DNA from: Zygaena filipendulae
Lineage: Eukaryota > Arthropoda > Insecta > Lepidoptera > Zygaenidae
Length of the DNA stretch: 64,000 bases
Direction of reading: 5' to 3'
Assembly: GCA_907165275.2 (NCBI GenBank)
Contig: OU015670.1
Location: 4,119,501 to 4,183,500 of the forward strand
The notes beneath the pieces were generated by a model, which saw only the letters and a list, made by a program, of their open reading frames with translations, was not told the DNA's origin and did not search any database. The translations under genes were made by a program, and so were the position numbers. Below, piece after piece: positions 36,180 through 45,903 of the stretch. Within the stretch, counting starts at the first letter, position 1; each line of letters begins with the position of its first letter.

Positions 36180-36500
36180 ATAAATCTATAGTAAAAAGAG
36201 GTAAAGTTTGTGAGTTTGTGAATTGTAAGTTTGTTAATTGTGAGTTTGTGACGTACGTACTTAATCTCTGGATCTACTGAACCGATTTTTTTTTCTCTCA
36301 CTTATAGGAAGCTACGGTAGTCCTGAGTGACATAGGGTACTTTTTATAAACCTCGGGGTGCAGTCATGTTTGTACGTCTGTCTTCTATGCGTTTCGAAAG
36401 CATTGGTCCGATTGTGATGAAACTTTGGCGGGTTGTTCTGCCTGCGTCCGCAACGGTTCCTGATCCCAAAACTCACGCGGGTGAAACCGTGGGGCACAGC
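36180..36500. repeat. SINE-like repeat fragments
   Basis: 'GAGTTTGTGACG', 'CTGGATCTACTGAACCGATT', 'GAGTGACATAGGGTACTTTT' and a tail CACGCGGGTGAAACCGTGGG, GCACAGCTAGTTA. Confidence 0.6.
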
Positions 36501-36539
36501 TAGTTATAGGTAAATAAAAAGAATCGCTGAATTATAATA

Positions 36540-36770
36540 TTATGTGCTCGCATAACTTCAAAACGACTGCACCAAATTGGAAAAGTGGTTTGTATAAAAG
36601 AAGTTTAGAGTTCCTGCGGGAATTCCGGGTGAATCTCCAAAATGGTTGGACCAATTTTGATGGGACTCTCACTGCTAATTAGCTGATCTTATAAGAAGTA
36701 AATTAAGCTACTTAGAAGTTCCTGCGGGAATTCCAAACTCACGCGGGTGAAACCGCGGGGTACAGCTAGA
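36540..36770 (+). repeat. SINE-like repeat (family of 100-380)
   Basis: 'AAAACGACTGCACCAAATTG', 'TTCCTGCGGGAATTCC', 'GGTTGGACCAATTTTGATGG' and the ACGCGGGTGAAACCGCGGGG tail. Confidence 0.6.
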
Positions 36771-37044
36771 TAGTAATCGTATCATAATGTTTTATCGTGG
36801 GTGTCAGTGGCATCGAGCGATAGATATTAGTATTTTGTATTTGTTGACGGGCTGGTTTCCGCAACTCGACGTCTGAGCGCCTATTTTGCGTGTAGCGGGA
36901 ATACCACTATTCATACCAACCAAGCTCCCCAAGGAAGCCCAGCAATTTTCCAACGTCGCCGAAGGCTTCCGGGAGCAGCCCTGGTGTTCCTAGGTATACT
37001 TAGCCCTGTATGGTGCCACTCCATCACATTCAAGTAACACATAT

Positions 37045-40000
37045 ATGAGCAGCAGTTTCGCGATATGTGTATCAGACGGACGTTGTGTTTGCAAGGACAC
37101 GTTGACACTGCACGCGCACGCCTCCGGCGACGGGGGCGGAGCGCCGGGGCGCTGCTGCCGGCTCTGCGGCGGAGACCGGAGCCTGCGACGCTTCGGCGAT
37201 ACGTACGTGTGGGAGGGAGTCGAGGAGCGTTACGATCGGCAGCTGTACGAGTGCTTCGGTGTTAAAGTGAGCTGTTATATTAATAAGTAGCTGTTCCCCT
37301 GGGGCTCACATCTGCGTTCATTAACCGACTTCCAAAAAGGAGGAGGTTCGGCATTTGGTTGTATAGGTATGTCTTTTTCCGAAGAATACATACTTTTACC
37401 CCACGGGAATCCCGGGATAAAAAGTAACCTATGTCCTTTTCTGTATCCTTGCTTCTCTTTACACATGTACACATGTATATACAAAATTTTTCATGATGAT
37501 CTATCGAGTAGTTAACCGATTCGTTCGGGACTCAATTTCGAAAACTGCTATCTGAGCAGAGGCGTCTTTACCTATAGTGCAGGGTGTGCGGCGCACACGG
37601 GCGCCGGGTCTAAGGGGGCGCCGCGCGCCGAGCGCCCTTGCGACACATCCGAAGATGCGTCGCTCTCAAAGACCCTGCACCCACCGTGGCCGACGCCGGG
37701 CGCGCGGTAGCAAAGCAAAACTACTCTATTTTACCTAACACCCTGTATAACTGTTAGTATTCCACTTGTATTCCATTTTGACCCCGCTCGAGGGCGCCAG
37801 GTTACTGGCTGCACACGGGCGCCACAAGGGCTAGAGACGCCTCTGTATCTGAGAGTTCTTTGGGGGCGAACATATTATATTTCGTGACATGATTGTCGTG
37901 CCAGGCGCTGTACAAATTAATGACGCGCCGGTTTGCTTCGGACATGTATAAAAAAAGATTTCCAATTTCACTAGTTTTACACGTCATCATGGGCGTGCAC
38001 GGGAGACGATTCAAAAACACCCCTGGCTTTAAAATAATAATAATAAAATATTTTTTTGTATAAGATATACTTAGAAGTTTTTATTTCAGGTATCACAATC
38101 AAACTGCATGATCTGCGAGAGATGCGTGCGACAACTTCGTAACACGGAACGCTTCCGTGCTCTAGTACACGCGGCCTTCGACAGGTCTCCAAGTGATAGT
38201 AAGCTGATCATTTTCATTCTAACGAAGTGTTGCTTTGGTCATGCCATGCCACAGGAAAGGGCGAAGAACGACCTTCAATTTAGTTGCGATGACTTGCCTG
38301 TGTGAATTCGAAAGTGGTAGATGAGTATATGATTCATAGGTATCTACATCGAATTCAAAATTTTAATGGGCTTGTCAACAAAATTTTCAGTCCGTCTTGT
38401 AGATTAATAAAAAATATTGGACAATAAATAATAAAATAATCAAAAAATAACGGACGCGCGACTAAATGTCTCGTGACGTCACGCGCCGGTTACAGTTTAT
38501 AGCACGTTATGACGTCAAGAGCCCCCACTTCCAAACTTTAATACGTTTTATCGTAGTATTTTTCCAATAATTTGAAAAATCAAAAAATACGAGTCTATTA
38601 TTTTTTATTGATCCACAAGACTGACTTAATAGAATTTTGTTTCTCATACTCCGGACTCTACTTCTAACTTTAATGCGATCTCATTTCTTTGATCTGTGTT
38701 GTCTTTATATTATGTCGAAATCGGTTCTCTTCGTTCATCGTTCTTCGGTCCATCTCATGGCGGGCTTATAGGTACTTTGGTAAATCCGAAAATCCTACTC
38801 TCATATCCGATTTTTTAGATAGTCTCTTATTTTCAGGTTCGTCGAACTACTCTCCTACAGTTGTAGCGAAAAAAAGTTTCGTCGCCCAAGAGAATAATAA
38901 ATACACCGAGTCAAAACAGATAGAATCGAGCCAGGAAATCATAGACATGTCAAAAGCTAAATTAATCATAGCCAACATACAAAAAAGACGGGAAAACCTC
39001 AGAGACAAGAGAAACAATGTTGCGAAAGTGCAATTCGAGTATAGGAAAGTAATCGTATCATGTACAGTTTGCAAGCAAAGGTATCAAATGCTAATGCCGA
39101 ATGAAGGAATCAAAAATTTCGTGTGTTCCCGCTGCAAAAAGAATCGCGAAAAGAAAACTAGTATTTGTAGGAAATGCAATTTCGTTGTACCCTCGAATAT
39201 GATGCAGGAACATTTGGATATGCATTCAAAAGCTAATCTTAGAAAAAATAACAGGTAAAAATTATTGAAAACTAAATTTACTATACATATAATAAAATAG
39301 TAACAGGTCGATGTCTGTACATGGGAGAAAAATGAGAAAAAATAAATTTAGGTGACTCCATGTGAGTGATATAGAAGCCAAAAATACCGTTTTTAGAATT
39401 TCTGTATGTCTGTATGTTTGTATTCGTGCTACGTAAAAACTGCTGCACCAAATTGAATGCGGTTTTTTTGTTGTATTGCTAAGGGTCTAACATAGATACT
39501 CATGTTTCGATTTTTTCGAAATTCCATCTGGAACTCGAGATATAAAAAAAAATGCTGGTCATCCTACTAATATTATAGATAAATGTGAAAGTGTGGATGT
39601 TTGGATGTTTGTTACTCAATCACGCAAAAACGGCGTCGGGGTACAGGGATACAGAGAAGAACATAGGGTACTTTTATCCCGGAATAGGCTAGTTTCTTAA
39701 ATTTTCTTTTTTAGTCCGTTTTGTAGATTATTAAAAAATATTGGACACGTATTTTTTTATTTTTTATGTAACCAAAAAATAACGGAGATATATCAAGTCG
39801 AAATTTCACATGACGTCACGCCTCGCTACAGTTTGTTCGCACGTTATAGGGAGCTGTGACATCACGAGTCCCCCACCCTAAACTTTAATGCGCTTTATCT
39901 ATGCATATTTCCATTATCTTAAAAAAGCAAAAAATACGTGTCTTTTATTTTTTTATTATCTAACTGACGGACTAAATAGAATTTTGATTTTTTTACCCAG

Positions 40001-40802
40001 GAAACTAGTTATTCCCGCGTGAACTCCGAAATTACCGCGGGTGAAACCGCGTCGCACAGCTAGTGTTATAATATATCAGATGCTGAAGATTTTAATTAAC
40101 TATTTTTATTCTAAACTCAATTGTATTTAGGTACTAACGGTAGTTTAAAAATAACCGTTTAAAAATTGTATTTTATATACGAATAAATAATTAGCTTCAC
40201 ATGTTGATAAGCAAACGAACCAGTTTTGATTGTATAGGTACTGATGAAAATGAGTAATGATTTCAACCTTAAATAGTTTGCATTTTGTTATAAATACTTA
40301 TTATATTTATTTATTTATTTAAGTAAACTAGTTTTTTTTAACTTTTTTCCGATGTTTATAATCCAACAAAAAAGATACTAAAAATTCAGGCTAACCGTTT
40401 TTTATTTACCTATTTAAGAAGACTTGCCTACAAAAATTACTAAAACATCGCTCCTTGTGTTTTTCTAGGAATTGTAACCTGTCAAAAAAGTCACAGCAAG
40501 CGAAACGGGTTCAAAGTTCGACGAAAACGGGCGCAACGAAAAATAACGTGTCGGGTGATTCTCGTCAGAAAGCTGCGGCGCCGCACCCGAGGGAAGCGTT
40601 CAACTGTATTTGCGCAGTTTGCGGGAAGAATTTGAAAACTCGCGAACTGTTGGACAAACATGTGTTTAGGTTGCACACGGGCAAACCAATATACAAGTGT
40701 GACGTTTGCCCCGCGCACATGTTTAAGTGCAAACGTGACTTACAGATCCACGCATTGCGACATAAGCACATGCAATTTAAAAGTGTAGTCAGTAAAATTT
40801 GA
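37045..40802 (+). CDS. ZAD-type C2H2 zinc-finger protein
   Basis: Complete 360-aa model in four exons: 37045-37266, 38090-38198, 38837-39254, 40469-40802, stop TGA at 40800. Splice sites are GT-AG and phases join exactly. The N-terminus carries a zinc-finger-associated domain (ZAD): cysteines C38/C41 (CRLC) in exon 1 and C83/C86 (CERC) in exon 2. Exon 3 has a basic linker (about 150-182), a C4 arrangement C186-x2-C189-x17-C207-x2-C210, and an atypical finger C221/C224/H236/H240. Exon 4 holds two C2H2 fingers (C298/C301/H314/H319 and C327/C330/H344/H348) joined by a TGKPIYKC linker. ZAD proteins are an insect-expanded class of dimerising DNA-binding transcription or chromatin factors, so a nuclear role is likely; target and specific name are unknown. 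The start ATG at 37045 is the only in-frame one near the ZAD. A further 5' exon cannot be excluded. It has fewer fingers than most ZAD proteins. Confidence 0.85.
37557..37845. mobile_element. hAT-type MITE with perfect 8-bp target duplication
   Basis: Ends CAGAGGCGTCT and its complement, with GGGCGCC-type inverted sequence further in. TATCTGAG is duplicated exactly on both sides (37549-37556 and 37846-37853). CAG ends and an 8-bp duplication are diagnostic of hAT. It lies in intron 1 of the zinc-finger gene, is GC-rich (GCGCCGCGCGCC) and is non-coding. Confidence 0.92.
38379..38639. mobile_element. 'TGACGTCA' MITE family, copy in intron 2
   Basis: Left end CAAAATTTTCAGTCCGTCTT; the complement of the right end reads CAAAATTCTATTAAGTCAGT then CTTG. 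Arms are about 40 bp. The interior has CGTGACGTCACGCG and 'CCCCCACTTCCAAACTTTAA'. Located in intron 2 of the zinc-finger gene. Confidence 0.8.
39570..40066 (+). repeat. SINE-like repeat split by a MITE
   Basis: The left part (39570-39685: 'GTTACTCAATCACGCAAAAA', 'CTTTTATCCCGGAAT') and the right part (40011-40066: 'ATTCCCGCGTGAACTCCGAA', 'GGGTGAAACCGCGTCG') join seamlessly when 39686-40010 is removed. Confidence 0.8.
39686..40010. mobile_element. 'TGACGTCA' MITE family, complete copy with defined ends
   Basis: Terminal GGCTAGTTTC/GAAACTAGTT inverted repeats enclose the TTAGTCCGTTTTGTAGATTA...TAACTGACGGACTAAA interior. The empty site is reconstructible because the insertion splits a SINE-like repeat. 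A 2-bp AT (or TA) duplication is implied. Confidence 0.85.
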
Positions 40803-40829
40803 AGTGAACGCAACTTTTATATCTACTAA

Positions 40830-41150
40830 GCTAGCTGTGCCCCGCGGTTTCCACCGCGTTAATTTGAGGGAATATCTACACTCCAGTATCTAGTACATAC
40901 TAATACAAAATAAATTCTATTAGGTACTACACGATTTTTGCGTTTACGCAGCTTACGCATCGGAAGCTCTCAAAAGCTCTCGTTTTCTGCTTGCTGCTCC
41001 GCTCCTAGGGTGATGTTATATAGCCTATAGTCTTCCTCGATAAATGGACTGTCCAACATAAAGAGAATTTTTCAATTCGAACCAGTAGTTTCGGAGATTA
41101 GCGCGTTTAACCAAACAAACTTTTCAGCTTTATATAATATACCTACAAGC
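40830..41150 (-). repeat. SINE-like repeat (type F), starts 28 bp after a stop codon
   Basis: CTAGCTGTGCCCCGCGGTTT, 'ATAGCCTATAGTCTTCCTCG', 'ATAAATGGACTGTCC', 'GGAGATTAGCGCGTTTAACC'. Includes AATAAA at 40909-40914, which could act as the poly(A) signal of the zinc-finger gene. Similar copies: 45110-45380 and 61820-62085. Confidence 0.65.
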
Positions 41151-41519
41151 AATTCTAATAAAAAATAGCTTGACACAATGACAGCAGTTTACCAGCATTC
41201 TATGGAGGAAAATTTATCATATTTTGACTTTATTATAATATGGAGCCGAAAATCAAACACGTAATCAATACTTTGGGGACGTCCATTAAGAGGATCGTTT
41301 CCATCCGAGACTCGTCGCGAGTAGGTATTTGCAAAAAGTCTATCTGTTTCATGCCGCTCTGCTACCGTGCGATGCGTGCGATAGAGAGACTTGCAGGACC
41401 TAGAGGCGAGTGCCTAATTTTTCCTTCTGAAATATTGTTTCGGGCCAAACCTTTTCTACCCCTCTAAACCTTCACTAAATGAGACAATTTTGGTGTCATT
41501 CGATTCAGTACACCTTAAT

Positions 41520-41678
41520 CTAGGGCTGTACGTTTTTCTAATTTAGTAATTCAGTTTAGTTTAACTTTAATAAATTAAAAAACTCGAGGAAGATTTTTTG
41601 TAAAAAATATGGATATTGAGATGCTAATAACTTTTGTTATAAGCAATATTTCTTTAAAATCAAAACGTACAGCCCTAG
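41520..41678. mobile_element. Short MITE with CTAGGGCTGTACG ends
   Basis: CTAGGGCTGTACGTTTT at the left is the exact complement of AAAACGTACAGCCCTAG at the right. 159 bp, AT-rich interior, no coding capacity. Confidence 0.8.
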
Positions 41679-42377
41679 TTATCCAATACATCAATAACAT
41701 GTAAAAAAATCATTAAAATTGGTCTATGTTTAAGGGGAGATAAACGGTTTGGCTTTTTGTATGAAAATTTGCACGCACACGATCGTCTTAATCCCGTGAT
41801 GTTTTTAACCCCCTCGCCCACCCCCCTCTGATATGTAGTGAGGATTTCGACTACCCCGCCTTCAGAATATTATCTTTAAATACGCTTTAAATACAGTTAT
41901 TATTTGAAGCATCGTGATAAAAATGTCCAGACAGACATTTCGTGGTTGCAGGTTGTCTTTACCTGACATAAAAATAAAGGAAGGTGTAAAAAAAAGAACA
42001 TTTCCTCGGTCCTCGGACCACGGATTAGCGAAAAATAAATACACGTGATCGGTGACTGATTACCTCCCCCTTTCGAGCCTCACGTGATTAAAATGGACGC
42101 GGCTTTTTCTGAGGTTGTAAGATTTTGTATTTTTTTTAAGAAGTTGAGTAGGTAAAGTAGGCAAGCAGTTGTACTAGCAGTCAAAATATAAAACAGGCGC
42201 GGATCATAATATCGTTAAATACCAATTATCTTCGGATATTATATTTAGTGCCGAGGTGAAATAATACAATAATGATAAAATTAACGCCTGTGGACTGCAA
42301 AAAGAATAACCGGACCTCCTTGCGCAAGTAATAGGTATTTTTGTGCACATCGAATGGGTATGATGATTAAATGTCAA

Positions 42378-42620
42378 TTTTTAGTCCGTCTTGTAGATTA
42401 TACGTACCTAATCAAAAAATAACGGCGATACATTGAGTTGAAATTCCTTGTGACGTCACACTTAGGCATACTTTATACTTGTTTTTGGCGCTACCTCCCA
42501 CTCCTAAACTTTAATGCGTTTTATCTAAGTATTTTTTCAATAACTGGTAAAAGCAAAAAATACGTTATTATTTTTTTACTCTCTAACTGACGGACTAATT
42601 AGAATTTTGATTTTGATACC
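42378..42620. mobile_element. 'TGACGTCA' MITE family, another copy
   Basis: TTAGTCCGTCTTGTAGATTA at the left, 'CTTGTGACGTCACACTT', 'AAACTTTAATGCGTTTTATC', and TAACTGACGGACTAATTAGA at the right. Confidence 0.75.
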
Positions 42621-42919
42621 TTGTCATCATGTCCCGATTATATTTTCCTGAAAAATTTTTTTGAGCAAGATAGGAAACAGATTCGCCCTGCTTTATACCT
42701 ACATTTATGTAGAGTTTACGTATTTATAAAAGTTTACATCACATAATTTTTTTAAATTATCATTATAATTATGAGGAATTATTTGCTTGTCTTTTTAAAT
42801 TAAGAAAAAAAAATAGTTATTGTATAATACACTTTTTTGAATATTTTCTAATTTTTAATTTCTCATTGAATTTCCAATGCCTGATAAAAAAATATTATTG
42901 ATATGTTTATGATATACTT

Positions 42920-43115
42920 ACTAGCTGTGCCCCGTGGTTTCACTCACGGTAATTTCGGAGTTCCCGCTGGAATTCCGGGATAAAAAGTACCTTATGTCCT
43001 TCTTTGCACTCCTGACAACGTGCATGCCAAATTTCATCCAAATCCGTTCAGCCGTTTTTGCGTGACTGAGTAACAAACATCCACACTTACACATTTATAA
43101 TATAAGTAGGATTAG
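42920..43115 (-). repeat. SINE-like repeat (type A), reverse
   Basis: CTAGCTGTGCCCCGTGGTTT through 'GGGATAAAAAGTACCTTATG', 'TTCAGCCGTTTTTGCGTGAC', ending TATAATATAAGTAGGAT. Confidence 0.7.
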
Positions 43116-43644
43116 TAGGATAAGCAGTAGGTAAATACGATCGATGTGATAAATGCAGCAAAAATGAATAATTTTCACAGGAAATAGTACAGCGGGAAGG
43201 AATGGGTTTAACTTTGCTGTGACCCAAACTACGTGACCCGTTTAGGGGGGCAAGGAGGGTCTTCAGAATACCACGCTTCACAGGAGCGGGAGAGCTTAGG
43301 CACACATAATATAATACTATTTTCGCCCCGTCTCTAACATCTCCCGATTTGATGTGTGATGTCACGGTCTTTAAGGAAATTGTCCCGGTTTGAAAATTTT
43401 CTTCTTCTTCTTTGTCATTCCCTCACTAATGAGGATCGTGACCATATGTAATGTGTCTCCATCTGCTTCTGTCCTGCGCCAGTTTAACAGATCGTTATAG
43501 AGTTTCACCTGTTGCTACAATAGGTATTTTTACACCATAGTGTTGGGATTCAGGCTGCAGCCCCTGGAGCGCTCCTCCTACATCTGCCCCACGATCAACA
43601 GCTTCTCCAACTCATGCATGCAAAAATGCACGATACCTACTAAA

Positions 43645-44175
43645 CAGTAAAAAAAACAAAATAAAATACCAATTTAATATAAAAGACAAAAATACTCGTA
43701 ATATTGTTATTATCGGTTTGTGCTTATCACTGATCGGTTTGAATTCGGTGCCAAACCCGCGTCACAGATAATATCTTCTTCTAATATACAAAATTCTCGT
43801 GTTACAATGTTCGTTCCCATACTTCTCCGAAACGGCTTGACCGATTCTCATGAAATTTTATATGCATATTCAGTAGGTCTGAGAATCGGCTACTATCTAT
43901 TTTTCATCCCGGAATCCCCGCGGGAACTCCGGAATTAATGCGGGGAACAGCTAATCACCGTAAACTACTGTAAGGGGTACAAAGAAGGACGTAGAGTACC
44001 TAATACCTACCTACTTTTTCCCGCAACCTCCGCGGGAACTCCGAAATTACCGCGGATGAAATCGCGGGGGACAGCTAGTAATACTATACTAGTACCCGCG
44101 GGTGTCTGCCCACTTGGGAGCAGAGCTCGTGGCGGGAGTGGACGTAGACCATGTCACCACTCCCTATTTGGCTTG
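43645..44175. mobile_element. Foldback element, copy 2, interrupted by repeats
   Basis: The left portion (43645-43765: AAATACCAATTTAATATAAA, 'ATCACTGATCGGTTTGAATT') and the right portion (44098-44175: GGTGTCTGCCCACTTGGGAG, 'CCATGTCACCACTCCC') match consecutive parts of the foldback at 46901-47256. Between them lie SINE-like repeats (about 43790-44085). Confidence 0.65.
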
Positions 44176-45109
44176 TATATGTATAATAATACAATTACAC
44201 AGGAAAACATGCAATATATTATGTAGGTACATACCATGGTACATACCTATGTCCTAATAGAGATAATAATAATATTGGAACAATCCGGCCACCAGCTAAA
44301 ATAGAATTTTGATAAGACAGAAGATAACTTTGTATTTTAATTTTAAAACGCCAACAGACCCGATTTTTCGAAGTGGCGGTGCTAGATTGTTTCAGCATTT
44401 GGTAGCCATATACTTAAAAAGGCAGCGGAATGAACTTTCAGCGGCTGACTCACCGTTCTGAGACCAAACGAGTTGGAGGTAAGTAGTTCGCCAATATTCA
44501 ATTTCTCAGACATAATCCGGCTGTCCCCAAACAGAAGCCAAGCCAAATGGAGCTCTCTGCGCAAGGTCATCTTAAGCATGCCGCCGGGAACATAAAATAA
44601 CTAATATCTCTGTGCTTAAGAAGTTAGTAACGTGCGTCCGCGGTGGAATAGTGTAGCAGAAACGAGTACCTTCACAAGCATTCTGTTTAACTCACTTTGC
44701 GCTCGGTGAAACAATCTACTATTTTTTAAACTATCTTAAAAATCATTACTAGGTTAAAAAATTCGCGAGCCCTCCTAAAGCACCGCTTTTTGCTATAGTT
44801 TTACTTGAAACTGGCTAAATGCATTATTTGCGAAAATCTATAAAAGAAAGAAAGAAAAGAAGTGAGGAAGTGAAGGTGTATAGGTAGTTAATGTCAAACG
44901 TTTCCAACAGCACAGACATTTTAATATTATCCATCAGTACCTAGTTCCGGTACCCACTTTGGCTTAAAACTGTATGTCGATAGTAGGTACAGTAGTGCCT
45001 CAGAGTAATAAATATAATACGGTAGTACTGACTAATAATGAAACAATAAAACAATTTAAACATTTTTACTTACGAGTTTTTTATTATTAAAATACAAAAT
45101 AAATTTATT

Positions 45110-45580
45110 TAAAACTAGCTGTGCCCCGTAGTTTCACCCGCGTTAATTTGAGGAAAAAACCTGTGAAATATATTCCACAGCTAACCAACCAACGCAGCGG
45201 TAAGCAACGGGAGTTCTTAAAAGGAGTAATTTTTCCCGTTTTTTGCAACATTTTGTGTTATAATTCTTGCCTTCCACAATAAATGAACACAAAAATAATT
45301 TTTAAATTTGATCCAGTAGTACCTGAGATTAGCGCGTTCAACCAAACAAACAATCTCTTTAGCTTTTAGTAATTACCTATTATAAAACAAAGTACTCCGC
45401 CGCGTCTGACTATCTGTCTGTTCGCGATAAACTCAAAACTACTAAACGTATTTTCATGCGATTTTCACCATATTACATAGAGTGATTCAAGAGGAAGGTT
45501 TGTACATAGTTAAACGTAGAGTTCCCGCGGGAATTCCGAAATTATCGCGCGTGAAATCGCTGAGGATAGCTAGTATTACG
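45110..45580. repeat. SINE-like repeats (type F reverse, type C forward)
   Basis: 45110-45380: CTAGCTGTGCCCCGTAGTTT, 'CTTCCACAATAAATGAACAC', 'GAGATTAGCGCGTTCAACCA'. 45390-45580: 'CCGCCGCGTCTGACTATCTG', 'TTCGCGATAAACTCAAAACT', 'GAGTGATTCAAGAGGAAGGT'. Duplicated at 61820-62290. Confidence 0.65.
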
Positions 45581-45677
45581 TAGATGTATATATTTCAATT
45601 TTCTTTTGTTGACCGTTCTGCTAGGCATCTTCATGGAACCTGTAAAAAAAATGAAAAGTAAATGAAATGAAATCAAC

Positions 45678-45683
45678 TTTATT
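45678..45683 (-). terminator. Poly(A) signal AATAAA of the SANT gene
   Basis: AATAAA on the minus strand, about 220 bases after the stop codon at 45904-45906. It is conserved in the duplicate near 62388. The nearest canonical signal. Confidence 0.5.
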
Positions 45684-45781
45684 CGTTAGAAAGTAGCACA
45701 AACAGCGTGTCACAACAAAATGGCTCAGCATAAGCCGGAAACCGTTACCCCTTGGCCACAGCCACGGCGGCGGCGGCGGCG

Positions 45782-45879
45782 GCGAAAACAAATGGTAGAC
45801 AATATAAGAAGCAGGCCATAGCTATAAGCGGTGCGCGCTGTGACCTCCTTCTTATGTTGTCTACCATTTGTTTTCGCTT
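45782..45879. repeat. Inverted repeat in the SANT gene 3' flank
   Basis: GCGAAAACAAATGGTAGACA at the left, preceded by a (CGG)n run, is mirrored by TGTCTACCATTTGTTTTCGC at the right, with CTTCTTAT also pairing: arms of about 30 bp. Lies within the probable 3' UTR. Also in the duplicate (62493-62588). A half-copy is at 48484-48515. Confidence 0.75.
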
Positions 45880-45903
45880 ATTATTATGAATTATGACAGA
45901 AGC

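Larger units (their letters stand above)
33351..37044. other. Intergenic region between transporter and zinc-finger genes
   Basis: Contains a foldback element (33792-34065), an inverted-repeat unit (35658-35951), a second one (35955-36076), repeat fragments (35515-35572, 36180-36500, 36540-36770) and otherwise unassigned AT-rich sequence. No gene found. Confidence 0.6.
41151..44128. other. Intergenic region with MITEs and repeats
   Basis: A 75-codon frame at 41240-41467 has no recognisable family. MITE-like units are at 41520-41678 and 42378-42620, a SINE-like repeat at 42920-43115 and an interrupted foldback element from 43645. The stretch 43385-43620 looks like a fragment of some repeat or pseudogene but I could not assign it. 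Confidence 0.5.

Noticed and set aside
41240..41467. 75-codon frame with cysteines and basic residues
   Set aside because: No recognisable family, no splice or promoter support, and surrounded by repeats.
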